DNA from: Hyphomicrobiales bacterium
Lineage (GTDB): Bacteria; Pseudomonadota; Alphaproteobacteria; Rhizobiales; Beijerinckiaceae
NCBI GenBank assembly: GCA_016716745.1
Contig: JADJVD010000003.1
Location: 1-64,000 of the forward strand
DNA: 64,000 bases
Direction: 5' to 3'
Positions 1 to 7,944 of the stretch are shown in pieces (the stretch's first letter is position 1; every line of letters starts with the position of its first letter). The translations under genes and the position numbers were made by a program. Below the pieces are notes generated by a model. The model saw only the letters and a list, made by a program, of their open reading frames with translations, was not told the origin of the DNA and searched no databases.

Positions 1-726
1 GGGTGGTCGACTACAACGTCAAAATCCGCGTGAAGCCCGACGGGTCGGGCGTCGAACTCGCCAACGTCAAGATGTCGATGAACCCGTTCGACGAGATCGC
101 CGTCGAAGAGGCGATCCGGCTGAAGGAAGCCGGCAAGGCGACCGAAATTGTCGCAGTCTCGATCGGACCGGCCCAGCAGGCGCAGGACACCATTCGCACC
201 GCGCTGGCCATGGGCGCCGACCGCGGCATCCTGGTCAAGGTCGACGGCGTCGTCGAGCCGCTGGCGGTCGCCAAGATCCTCAAGGGCGTGGCGAGCGAGG
301 AGCAGCCGGGCCTCGTCATCCTCGGCAAGCAGGCGATCGACGACGACGCCAACCAGACCGGCCAGATGCTGGCGGCGCTGCTCGGCTGGCCGCAGGGCAC
401 CTTCGCCTCGAAGGTCGGTCGTCGGCGACGGCGCCAAGGTGACGCGCGAAGTCGACGGCGGCCTGGAGACGATCAAGCTCAAGCTGCCGGCCATCGTCAC
501 CACCGACCTGCGCCTGAACGAGCCGCGCTACGCCTCGCTGCCCAACATCATGAAGGCGAAGAAGAAGCCGATCGACGAGAAGACGGCGGCCGACTACGGC
601 GTCGATATCGCGCCGCGGCTCAAGGTGCTGAAGACCGCAGAGCCGCCGACGCGCAAGGCCGGCATCAAGGTCGGCTCCGTCGCCGAACTCGTGAACAAGC
701 TGAAGAACGAAGCCGGGGTGATCTGA
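1..726 (+). CDS. etfB: Electron transfer flavoprotein beta subunit, 5' partial, frameshifted
   Basis: EtfB pairs with EtfA to pass electrons from acyl-CoA and other flavin dehydrogenases to ETF-ubiquinone oxidoreductase. The window opens inside the gene: the visible reading begins at VDYNVKIRV, which in the family follows about ten N-terminal residues. The AMP/nucleotide-binding fold is recognisable ([19 protein letters not shown], then [16 protein letters not shown]). After ASKV the frame changes: one extra G at about 417 moves the true continuation ([15 protein letters not shown], ending KNEAGVI) into another frame up to a TGA at 724-726. The two pieces together give a normal-length C-terminus. 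The stop overlaps the etfA ATG (ATGA), as expected for a co-translated pair. The break is probably a sequence error, because neither half shows other decay. Confidence 0.9.
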
Positions 727-1669
727 TGACGACGCTGCTGTTCGCCGACACGACAACAGGCCACTCGGGGACGCCACCGCCAAGGCGCTGACCGCCGCCA
801 AGGCGCTGGGCGGCGAGGTGCATGTCCTGGTCGCCGGCCAGGGCGCGGCGGCCGTGGCCGACGCCGCCGCCAAGCTGGAGGGCGTCGAGAAGGTGCTGGT
901 CGCCGACGCCGCGCTCTACGGGCACGATCTCGGCGAGCCGCTCGCCGCGCTCGTCGTCAGCCTTGCGGGCGGCTACGACGCGATCGTCGCGCCGGCGACG
1001 ACGACGGCCAAGAACGTCATGCCGCGCGTCGCCGCGCTGCTCGACGTGATGCAGATCTCCGAGATCACGAAGGTCGTCTCGGCCGATACCTTCGAGCGTC
1101 CCGATCTACGCCGGCAACGCGATCCAGACGGTGCAGTCGACCGACGCCAAGAAGGTGATCACCGTGCGCACCGCCTCCTTCCAGGCCGGCGGCCAGGGTG
1201 GCTCGGCTGCCGTCGAGACGGTGGCGGCGGCGGGCGATCCCGGCCTGTCCACCTTCGTCGGCGAGGAGCTCGCCAAGTCCGACCGCCGGAACTGACCTCG
1301 GCCAAGATCATCATCTCCGGCGGCCGTGCGATGCAGAGTCGCGAGAACTTCACGAAATACATCGAGCCGCTCGCCGACAAGCTCGGCGCCGCGGTCGGCG
1401 CCTCGCGCGCCGCGGTCGACGCCGGCTACGCGCCGAACGACTGGCAGGTCGGCCAGACCGGCAAGGTCGTCGCGCCGGAACTCTACATCGCCGTCGGCAT
1501 CTCCGGCGCGATCCAGCATCTGGCCGGCATGAAGGACTCCAAGGTCATCGTCGCGATCAACAAGGACGAGGAGGCGCCGATCTTCCAGGTCGCCGACTAC
1601 GGCCTGGTCGCCGACCTCTTCCAGGCGCTGCCGGAGCTGATCGCCGAACTCGCCAAGATCGGCAAGTAA
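726..1669 (+). CDS. etfA: Electron transfer flavoprotein alpha subunit, three frameshifts
   Basis: This is the FAD-binding partner of EtfB. The ATG at 726 overlaps the etfB stop. The frame must be shifted three times to read the whole family sequence: one C seems missing near 748 (GAC-CAC read as GACAC), one C is extra in the CCC run at 1100-1102, and one C is missing near 1287. With these corrected the protein runs from [11 protein letters not shown] through [13 protein letters not shown] and the inter-domain part [13 protein letters not shown] to the conserved FAD domain. That domain shows SGGRAM, the segment [20 protein letters not shown], and [16 protein letters not shown]. It ends at TAA 1667-1669 with KIGK. 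Length after correction is about 314 residues, normal for EtfA. Three separate indels in one otherwise well conserved gene point to sequence error rather than natural decay. Confidence 0.9.
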
Positions 1670-1684
1670 GGCGCGCGGCGCGCC
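1670..1684. terminator. GC-only hairpin after etfA
   Basis: A perfect inverted repeat (GGCGCGC, one base, GCGCGCC) starts directly after the etfA stop codon. No T-run follows, so it is not a classical intrinsic terminator. It may stabilise or process the etfBA transcript before hbd. Confidence 0.35.
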
Positions 1685-1765
1685 AACTGGACGGCGGGCT
1701 GCCCGGCGATGCGCGCTTCAAGAGCGGCCGGCGACGCGCCGCGCCGCAAGCGCCAGGACTGACGA

Positions 1766-2471
1766 ATGACCGGCAATCAAGAAGGTCGGGATCATCGGCG
1801 CCGGCCAGATGGGCAACGGCATCGCGCACGCCTGGCCGGATTGCGACCTCGTCATCGAGGCGGCCACGGAGGAAGAGGCGCTGAAGATCAAGATCTTCCA
1901 GGCGCTCTGCGCGACGCTGAAGAAGGAGGCGATCCTGGCCTCCAACACCTCGTCGATCTCGATCACGCGGCTCGCCGCGGCGACCGACCGGCCCGAGCAC
2001 TTCATCGGCATGCACTTCATGAATCCGGTGCCGCTGATGGAGCTCGTCGAGCTGATCCGCGGCATCGCCACCGAGGACGAGACCTTCGATGCGGCCAAGG
2101 TCTTCGTGACCAAGCTCGGCAAGCACATCGCGGTGTCGGAGGATTTCCCGGCCTTCATCGTCAACCGCATCCTGCTGCCGATGATCAACGAGGCGATCTA
2201 CACGCTCTACGAGGGCGTCGGCTCGGTCGAGGCGATCGACAAGGCGATGAAGCTCGGCGCCAACCATCCGATGGGGCCGCTGCAACTGGCCGACTTCATC
2301 GGCCTCGACACCTGCCTTGCCGTCATGCAGGTGCTGCACGAGGGCCTCGCCGACACCAAATATCGGCCCTGCCCGCTGCTGGTGAAATATGTCGAGGCGG
2401 GCTGGCTCGGCCGCAAGACGCAGCGCGGCTTCTACGACTATCGCGGCGAGAAGCCGGTGCCCACGCGCTGA
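1766..2471 (+). pseudogene. 3-hydroxybutyryl-CoA dehydrogenase with frameshift and internal deletion
   Basis: The product resembles NAD-dependent 3-hydroxybutyryl-CoA dehydrogenase (Hbd/HbdA), which often follows etfBA in Hyphomicrobiales. From 1825 onward the family sequence is well kept: [33 protein letters not shown], then [17 protein letters not shown] with the catalytic His, [14 protein letters not shown], and the C-terminal dimerisation domain ending EKPVPTR. The start is damaged. The ATG at 1766 (MTG) is one base out of frame with the Rossmann motif [15 protein letters not shown], because of an extra base near 1775. After GIAH the sequence then jumps directly to DCDLVIEAA, losing roughly 55-60 codons of the NAD-binding domain. 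The join lies in a CTGGCCG string that both flanks of an intact gene would be expected to carry. As written the protein could not bind NAD properly. Collapse of a short repeat during assembly is an alternative to a real deletion. Confidence 0.8.
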
Positions 2472-2482
2472 GACGAGCCGGG

Positions 2483-2749
2483 CTATTCGCCCGGGGCGCG
2501 CGTCTCCAGCGCGAGCGCGTGCACGCGGTCGCGAAACTCGTCGGCGAGCGCGGCGTTGACCATGCGATGGCGCTCGACGCGGCTCTTGCCCGCGAAGGCC
2601 GCCGACACCACCTTGACGCGGAAGTGCGTCTCGCCGCCCTCGCGCCAGCCGCTATGGCCGTGATGCCGGTGCGATTCGTCGATCACCTCCAGCTGGAGCG
2701 GGGCGAGCGCGGCCGAAAGCTTGTCGTTTATCCGTTCCTTAACGGTCAT
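2483..2749 (-). CDS. bolA: BolA family protein
   Basis: This 88-residue protein has the BolA fold: MTVKERINDKLSAAL, then VIDESHRHHGHSG and ETHFRVKVVSAAF, ending in the helix-turn RHRMVNAALADEF. The conserved histidines of the HRHHGH stretch and the later RVERHRMV pattern are those used by BolA proteins to share an Fe-S cluster with monothiol glutaredoxins. Length is normal. The gene converges on the hbd gene (11 bp between stops) and diverges from the J-domain protein at 2879. BolA beside this J-domain protein and cobS is a familiar alphaproteobacterial arrangement. Confidence 0.93.
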   Translation of the reverse strand: MTVKERINDKLSAALAPLQLEVIDESHRHHGHSGWREGGETHFRVKVVSAAFAGKSRVERHRMVNAALADEFRDRVHALALETRAPGE

Positions 2750-2878
2750 CCGGGAGCCTCGCTGGACGCTGCGCGCCGGTTCGTCGGCGCGAGAGCGTTC
2801 TAGCGGTTTCGGGCGCCCGGCGCCTCCCCTTCTTTCGTCGTCGCGCGCCGGCTTGCCGCCGGGGCGGGGCGACCCCTA

Positions 2879-3484
2879 ATGTCGACGACGATGGATCTGA
2901 ATTCGCCTTTCTTCGACCGCATCCGGGTCAAGTCCGAGCCGAGCGAGAGCGCCGCGCCGGAAGGGCCGCGCTGCGCCAGCCCCGGCTGTCGGGCGGCGGG
3001 GGTGCATCGGGCGCCGATGGGGCGCGACCGCGAGGGGCAGTATTTCTGCTTCTGCCTCGACCATGTCCGCGAATACAACCAATCCTACAACTATTTCAAA
3101 GGGATGTCAGACGCGGACCTGATGGCCTACCAGAAGGAGGCGGTGGTCGGTCATCGCCCGACCTGGAGCATGGGCGTCAACCGCGGGGCGAAGGCCTTCC
3201 GCGAGGACGGGATCGACCCCGACGCGCTGTTCCGCGATTTCGGCCAGACCGCGCGCGGCCGGCGGGCGGAGCCGCAGCGCCCGCGCCATCCGGCGGCGAC
3301 GCTGAAGGCGTTCCACACGCTCGGGCTCGAGGATCACGCCGAGCCGGCGGTCGTGAAATCGCGCTACAAGGAGCTGGTCAAGCGCCTGCATCCGGACGCC
3401 AATGGCGGGGATCGCTCGCGCGAAGACAAATTGCGCGAAATCATCCAAGCCTATAATCATCTGAAGGCGGCGCGGCTCGCCTGA
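2879..3484 (+). CDS. DnaJ (J)-domain protein
   Basis: This 201-residue protein has a C-terminal J domain of about 60 residues, with the diagnostic HPD tripeptide at residues 171-173 in the setting [11 protein letters not shown]. The domain stimulates the ATPase of a DnaK-type Hsp70. The N-terminal two thirds is not DnaJ-like. It carries a cysteine-rich patch (CASPGC about residue 31, CFC about residue 59) and a conserved aromatic segment, [12 protein letters not shown]. There is no G/F region and no zinc-finger repeat, so this is a type III J protein with a private client domain. The ATG at 2879 has no clear ribosome site; the in-frame ATG at 2891 is an alternative. It lies between bolA and cobS, as in many Hyphomicrobiales. 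Confidence 0.9.
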   Translation: MSTTMDLNSPFFDRIRVKSEPSESAAPEGPRCASPGCRAAGVHRAPMGRDREGQYFCFCLDHVREYNQSYNYFKGMSDADLMAYQKEAVVGHRPTWSMGVNRGAKAFREDGIDPDALFRDFGQTARGRRAEPQRPRHPAATLKAFHTLGLEDHAEPAVVKSRYKELVKRLHPDANGGDRSREDKLREIIQAYNHLKAARLA

Positions 3485-3605
3485 GCCCGCAACCCTGCCC
3501 CTTGCGTTTTGCGCGTGCGGGCGGCGGCGGCCGCCCATAACCTTCCGCCGGTTTTCCGGCCCCGTTTTCCCGCCCGCGGCTCCGCGCCGCGGGATCGGAG
3601 GATTG

Positions 3606-4595
3606 ATGCAGAGCGCTTCCGACACGCCGCCCGGCCTGCCCGACACCACCGTTTCCGTCCGCCAGGTCTTCGGCATCGATTCCGACATGCAGTGCCCGGC
3701 CTATTCGGAAGCCGAGGCGCATGTGCCCGATCTCGATCCGGACTATCTGTTCGACCGCGACACGACGCTGGCGATCCTGGCGGGCTTTGCGCGCAACCGC
3801 CGCGTCATCGTCACCGGCTATCACGGCACCGGCAAGTCGACGCATATCGAGCAGGTGGCGGCGCGGCTGAACTGGCCGTGCATCCGCATCAACCTCGACA
3901 GCCATGTCAGCCGCATCGATCTCGTCGGCAAGGACGCGATCGTGCTGAAGGACGGCAAGCAGATCACCGAGTTCCGCGACGGCATCCTGCCGTGGGCGTA
4001 TCAGCGCAACGTCGCGCTCGTCTTCGACGAGTACGACGCGGGGCGCCCCGACGTGATGTTCGTCATCCAGCGCGTGCTGGAATCCTCCGGCCGCCTGACG
4101 CTGCTCGACCAGAGCCGCGTCATCCGCCCCAACCCCGCCTTCCGCCTGTTCGCCACGGCCAACACGGTCGGCCTCGGCGACACGTCCGGCCTCTATCACG
4201 GCACGCAGCAGATCAATCAGGCGCAGATGGACCGCTGGTCGATCGTGACGACGCTGAACTATCTGCCGCACGACGAGGAAGTGAACATCGTGCTGGCCAA
4301 GGCCAAGCACTATCAGGGCACGAAGGAGGGGCGCGACATCGTCAACAAGATGGTGCGTGTCGCCGATCTCACCCGCAACGCCTTCATGGCCGGCGACCTG
4401 TCGACCGTGATGAGCCCGCGCACGGTGATCACCTGGGCGGAGAACGCCGACATCTTCAAGAATGTCGGCTTCGCCTTCCGCCTGACCTTCCTCAACAAGT
4501 GCGACGAGCTGGAGCGCGCGCTGGTTGCCGAGTTTTACCAGAAGTGTTTTGGGCAGGAGCTGCCCGAGAGCGCGGTCAACGTCGCGCTGAGTTGA
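3606..4595 (+). CDS. cobS: Cobaltochelatase subunit CobS
   Basis: CobS is the AAA+ motor of the aerobic CobNST cobaltochelatase, which inserts Co2+ into hydrogenobyrinic acid a,c-diamide in cobalamin synthesis. The 329-residue product shows Walker [10 protein letters not shown] at residues 71-79 and Walker [11 protein letters not shown], then the sensor region [20 protein letters not shown] and the C-terminal lid. Length is normal. The ATG at 3606 is preceded by GGAGG at 3596-3600, which favours it over the TTG at 3603. Its usual partner cobT, normally directly downstream, is absent: trmD begins 54 bp after the stop. CobT would have to be encoded elsewhere for CobS to work. Confidence 0.95.
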   Translation: MQSASDTPPGLPDTTVSVRQVFGIDSDMQCPAYSEAEAHVPDLDPDYLFDRDTTLAILAGFARNRRVIVTGYHGTGKSTHIEQVAARLNWPCIRINLDSHVSRIDLVGKDAIVLKDGKQITEFRDGILPWAYQRNVALVFDEYDAGRPDVMFVIQRVLESSGRLTLLDQSRVIRPNPAFRLFATANTVGLGDTSGLYHGTQQINQAQMDRWSIVTTLNYLPHDEEVNIVLAKAKHYQGTKEGRDIVNKMVRVADLTRNAFMAGDLSTVMSPRTVITWAENADIFKNVGFAFRLTFLNKCDELERALVAEFYQKCFGQELPESAVNVALS

Positions 4596-4648
4596 GGCGC
4601 GCGCTGCGGCGCGTCGCCTCGCGCCGCTGCGCGTGCTAGGTGAGCGCC

Positions 4649-5362
4649 ATGTTTCGCGCCACCGTCCTCACCCTGTTTCCCGAGATGTTTCCGGGGCCGC
4701 TCGGCCTGTCGCTGTCGGGGACGGCGCTGGCCGAGGGGCGTTGGGCGCTGGAGGCGCGCGACATTCGCGAGCACGGGCTCGGACGCCATCGCGCGGTCGA
4801 CGACACGCCGGCCGGCGGCGGCGCCGGCATGGTGCTGCGCGCCGACGTGCTGGCCGCCGCCATCGACGCCGCGCTCGCCCCGGACGATCCGCGCCCGCGC
4901 CTCATGATGAGCCCGCGCGGGCGGCCGCTGACGCAGGCGCGCGTGCGCGCGCTCGCCGCCGGCCCCGGCGCGCTGATCGTCTGCGGCCGGTTCGAGGGCG
5001 TCGACGAGCGGGTGATCGCCGGCCGCGGGCTTGAGGAAGTCTCGATCGGCGACTACATCCTGTCCGGCGGCGAGCTCGCCGCGCTCGTGCTGCTCGACGC
5101 CTGCGTGCGCCTCATCCCCGGCGTGATGGGCAAGGAGGCGTCCGGCGCGGAGGAGAGCTTCGAGACGGGGCTGCTCGAATATCCCCACTACACGCGCCCG
5201 CGCGACTTCGAGGGCGCGGCGATCCCCGAAATCCTGCTCTCCGGCGACCACGGCCGCATCGCCCGCTGGCGGCGCGAGGAGGCGGAGAGGATCACACGGG
5301 AGAGACGGCCCGATCTGATGGCCGACGCTATGGCCGCGCCAGGGCGGCCCGCGCCTCGATGA
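4649..5362 (+). CDS. trmD: tRNA (guanine-N1)-methyltransferase
   Basis: TrmD methylates G37 next to the anticodon using SAM and prevents +1 frameshifting; it is essential in most bacteria. The SPOUT trefoil-knot signatures are clear: [12 protein letters not shown] at the start, [12 protein letters not shown], and [15 protein letters not shown] followed by [13 protein letters not shown]. The 237-residue length is typical. I chose the ATG at 4649 because AGGTGAG lies just upstream; the GTG at 4640 would add only three residues. Normally trmD sits in rpsP-rimM-trmD-rplS. Here rimM is replaced by cobS and rplS is separated by a 2 kb opposite-strand gene whose 3' end overlaps trmD by 35 bp. Confidence 0.96.
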   Translation: MFRATVLTLFPEMFPGPLGLSLSGTALAEGRWALEARDIREHGLGRHRAVDDTPAGGGAGMVLRADVLAAAIDAALAPDDPRPRLMMSPRGRPLTQARVRALAAGPGALIVCGRFEGVDERVIAGRGLEEVSIGDYILSGGELAALVLLDACVRLIPGVMGKEASGAEESFETGLLEYPHYTRPRDFEGAAIPEILLSGDHGRIARWRREEAERITRERRPDLMADAMAAPGRPAPR

Positions 5363-7331
5363 GCGCAGCGTCGGCCATCGCCGCATGGCCTTCCGCCGTC
5401 GGGTGCAGCGCGCCGCCATAGACCATCGCGAACAGACCCCACAGCCCGTCATTGCGGAGCCGCGCCTTGAGATAGCCGGGCAGGCTGTCGGGGAAGCTCA
5501 TCGCCGTCAGGTAGCTGTCGTTGACGGTGCGGAACCAGCGTCCGCGCGCGGCGTAGGGCGCGAAGTCGCTCATGCGCGCGGCCGGGCAATGCTTCATCGG
5601 CTGGTCGAGCGGCGAGGGCGGGTCGCTGGAGGCCTGCCTGAAGGTGTCGCCGTCGCGGAAGCATCTGTCGAAGGCCGGCGTCGCCGCGTCCGGGGCGCAG
5701 ACGCCGTGGCCGAAGAAGGCGTCGCGATGCGTCGCCGCATAGCGCATCTTCTGTCTTTCGCCCGCGCAGGCGCCGTCGCCGGTCGCCTCGCAGCGGGCGA
5801 GCCGCTGCAGCGTCGGCGTCAGCTTCGTCTCGACGAACGTGTCGGCCTGTTTCAGCCGCGCGCCGTCGACGGCGAAGGCGGGATGGGCGTCGAAGCCGCG
5901 CCGACCGTCGCCGCAGAGATCGTCGAGCGTCGCGCCCTTGCGCGCCGGCGAGCCGTAGGGCGTCAGCACCACGCGGTCGAGATCGCCGGCGGCGACGAGT
6001 TGGGCGAGCCGCGCGCGCAGCCGCGCGAAATCGCGCTTGAAGGCCGGCAGCTTCGCCTCCGCCGCCTGCGGCGTGACGATCTGGCCGGCGAGGTCGAGCA
6101 GCCAGCGCTCGACGGGCGCGTCGACGATCACGTCCGCCACGAGACCGGAGAAGCCGACGTCGTTGCCGCCGATCGACAGGAAGATCAGATCGGCCTTGCG
6201 GCCGGCCGCGTCGAGCCTCGTCTTGAGATTGTGGAGCTGACCCTCGGAAACCTGCGCCTCGTAGCGGCCGGCGCTGTCGCGTAACTGCCGCTCGCGCGGC
6301 GGCTGGCCGGCGAGCAACCCTTCCGGAATGGTCGCGCCGGTGCAGCCGAGCGGAATGTAGCCGACGCTCCAGTGCGGATTTTCGAGCGCGAGGGCGAGCG
6401 CGGCGCGCAGCTGATAGCCGTAGAGCGAGCGATGGCAGGGCGCATACATCCATTGCGCCCGAGCCGCCGTCCACGCCGGGTCGTCATAGGCGACGTCGTC
6501 GTAAGAGCAGTCGCGCGAGACGGCGGCCGCGCGCGAGGGAACGTAGATCGACTGTTGCCGGCGCTGCAGCTCGCGCAACGCGTCGCGATGTTGCGCATGG
6601 CCGGGCGGGCGGTTGAACAGGCCCCAGCGATAGACGCGGTTGTAGCAGACGCCCTGCGCGCCGCGCTCGGCGAGCCGCGCCGGTCTGTCCGGATTGCCCT
6701 CGCCGGAGGTGAAGCTGTCGCCCATGCCGGCGACGAGCAGGTCGCGCGGCCTGGCGACGATGCTGACCGAGACCGGCGTTCCGTCCGGGGCGCGTGCGGC
6801 GAGCGCGATGGTCGCGCCGTCGCGGCCGATCCGGGCGCGGATGGCGCAGGCGCCCTCTGCCGCGCCCTCTGCCACGCCCTCTTGCGCCCGCACCACCTTG
6901 CGGACGGCGCCGGCCGGGAAGCTCCACGCGCAGGAGCCCTCCACCGCCGCGCCCGGCGCCGCCGAGATCTCGACGGCGAAATCCTTCGGCTTCAGCACGG
7001 CCTCGGTCTCGCCGTCGCGCACGCAGGTCGGCGGCACGATGTTGAGCCGCTCGTTGAAGCAGAGCCGGTCCACGGTCGGACGCGCCCATCCGCCCGGCGC
7101 GTCGGCGGCGAGCGCCCGCTCCATCGCCAGGACGTCGCGCGCGCCGGCGCGCCAGACGGCCTCGTGGCGCGCGAAATCCCGCCCGTCCTTGAACAGGCGG
7201 AAGCGATTCTCGATCCGCCAACAGATCGCCCCGTCGCAGCCGAGGGCGGCGTCGGGCGCCTGGCCGATGGCGGGCCCGAACGAAAAAGCGCTTAAGATCA
7301 GCGCGGTGAGACAAGCGATCCGGCGGCGCAT
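5328..7331 (-). CDS. Large secreted SGNH/GDSL-type hydrolase
   Basis: This 667-residue protein begins with a clear signal peptide ([18 protein letters not shown], cleavage near AIGQAPDA), so it is exported. SGNH hydrolase blocks are present: the nucleophile [14 protein letters not shown], the GGND block in [15 protein letters not shown], and the C-terminal Ser/His relay [12 protein letters not shown]. The substrate cannot be told; such enzymes remove acyl or acetyl groups from glycans or lipids. About 200 residues lie before the catalytic domain, with several paired cysteines suggesting disulfides. The ATG at 7331 is preferred over an upstream start because it places the signal peptide at the N-terminus. 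The gene splits the normally adjacent trmD and rplS, on the opposite strand to both. Confidence 0.85.
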   Translation of the reverse strand: MRRRIACLTALILSAFSFGPAIGQAPDAALGCDGAICWRIENRFRLFKDGRDFARHEAVWRAGARDVLAMERALAADAPGGWARPTVDRLCFNERLNIVPPTCVRDGETEAVLKPKDFAVEISAAPGAAVEGSCAWSFPAGAVRKVVRAQEGVAEGAAEGACAIRARIGRDGATIALAARAPDGTPVSVSIVARPRDLLVAGMGDSFTSGEGNPDRPARLAERGAQGVCYNRVYRWGLFNRPPGHAQHRDALRELQRRQQSIYVPSRAAAVSRDCSYDDVAYDDPAWTAARAQWMYAPCHRSLYGYQLRAALALALENPHWSVGYIPLGCTGATIPEGLLAGQPPRERQLRDSAGRYEAQVSEGQLHNLKTRLDAAGRKADLIFLSIGGNDVGFSGLVADVIVDAPVERWLLDLAGQIVTPQAAEAKLPAFKRDFARLRARLAQLVAAGDLDRVVLTPYGSPARKGATLDDLCGDGRRGFDAHPAFAVDGARLKQADTFVETKLTPTLQRLARCEATGDGACAGERQKMRYAATHRDAFFGHGVCAPDAATPAFDRCFRDGDTFRQASSDPPSPLDQPMKHCPAARMSDFAPYAARGRWFRTVNDSYLTAMSFPDSLPGYLKARLRNDGLWGLFAMVYGGALHPTAEGHAAMADAALIEARAALARP

Positions 7332-7507
7332 GGCGACCCCCCTGCCGCTCCGGAGGGTGGCGCGGGCGCGGCGCGGCGTCGAGCGTCGGAGTTCACAGAC
7401 CCGCCGGGCGCTGTCGACAAACCGCGCCGCCTCGGCTATATGCCGGCCCGCAACTGACAACAGCGTCCCGAAACGCTCGGCTCCAAGGGCCGAAACGGAG
7501 AAACGAC

Positions 7508-7891
7508 ATGAACATCATCGAGCAGCTCGAGGCCGAGCAGGCCGAGCGCCTTGCCTCCGCCCGCTCCATCCCCGCCTTCCAGCCCGGCGACACCGTCGTC
7601 GTCAGCGTCAAGGTGAAGGAAGGCGACCGCACCCGCGTGCAGGCCTATGAGGGCGTGTGCATCGCCCGCTCCGGCGGCGGCCTCAACGAGAGCTTCACCG
7701 TCCGCAAGATTTCCTATGGCGAGGGCGTCGAGCGCGTCTTCCCCGTCTATTCGCCGATGATCGAGCAGATCAAGGTCGTGCGCCGCGGCAAGGTGCGTCG
7801 CGCCAAGCTGTATTATCTGCGCGACCGTCGCGGCAAGTCGGCCCGCATCACCGAGCGCGTCGACAACAAGCCGAAGGCCGACAAGGCCTGA
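7508..7891 (+). CDS. rplS: 50S ribosomal protein L19
   Basis: This 127-residue ribosomal protein sits at the 30S-50S interface. It matches L19 throughout: [29 protein letters not shown] with the typical GDTV and R-V-Q-x-YEG pattern, then [18 protein letters not shown] and the basic C-terminal [23 protein letters not shown]. The ATG follows a GGAG at about 7496. It is normally co-transcribed with trmD; here the inserted SGNH hydrolase gene means it probably has its own promoter in the 176 bp before it. A strong hairpin terminator follows. Confidence 0.98.
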   Translation: MNIIEQLEAEQAERLASARSIPAFQPGDTVVVSVKVKEGDRTRVQAYEGVCIARSGGGLNESFTVRKISYGEGVERVFPVYSPMIEQIKVVRRGKVRRAKLYYLRDRRGKSARITERVDNKPKADKA

Positions 7892-7916
7892 TCGCTTCTC
7901 GATCGCAGGATTTTGG

Positions 7917-7944
7917 GGCCGGCGCCGCAAGCGCCGGCCTTTTT
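7917..7944 (+). terminator. Intrinsic terminator of rplS
   Basis: Perfect 9-bp stem GGCCGGCGC / GCGCCGGCC with a CGCAA loop, followed by five Ts at 7940-7944. It lies 25 bp after the rplS stop and abuts the stop codon of the convergent formate dehydrogenase alpha gene. Confidence 0.9.
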
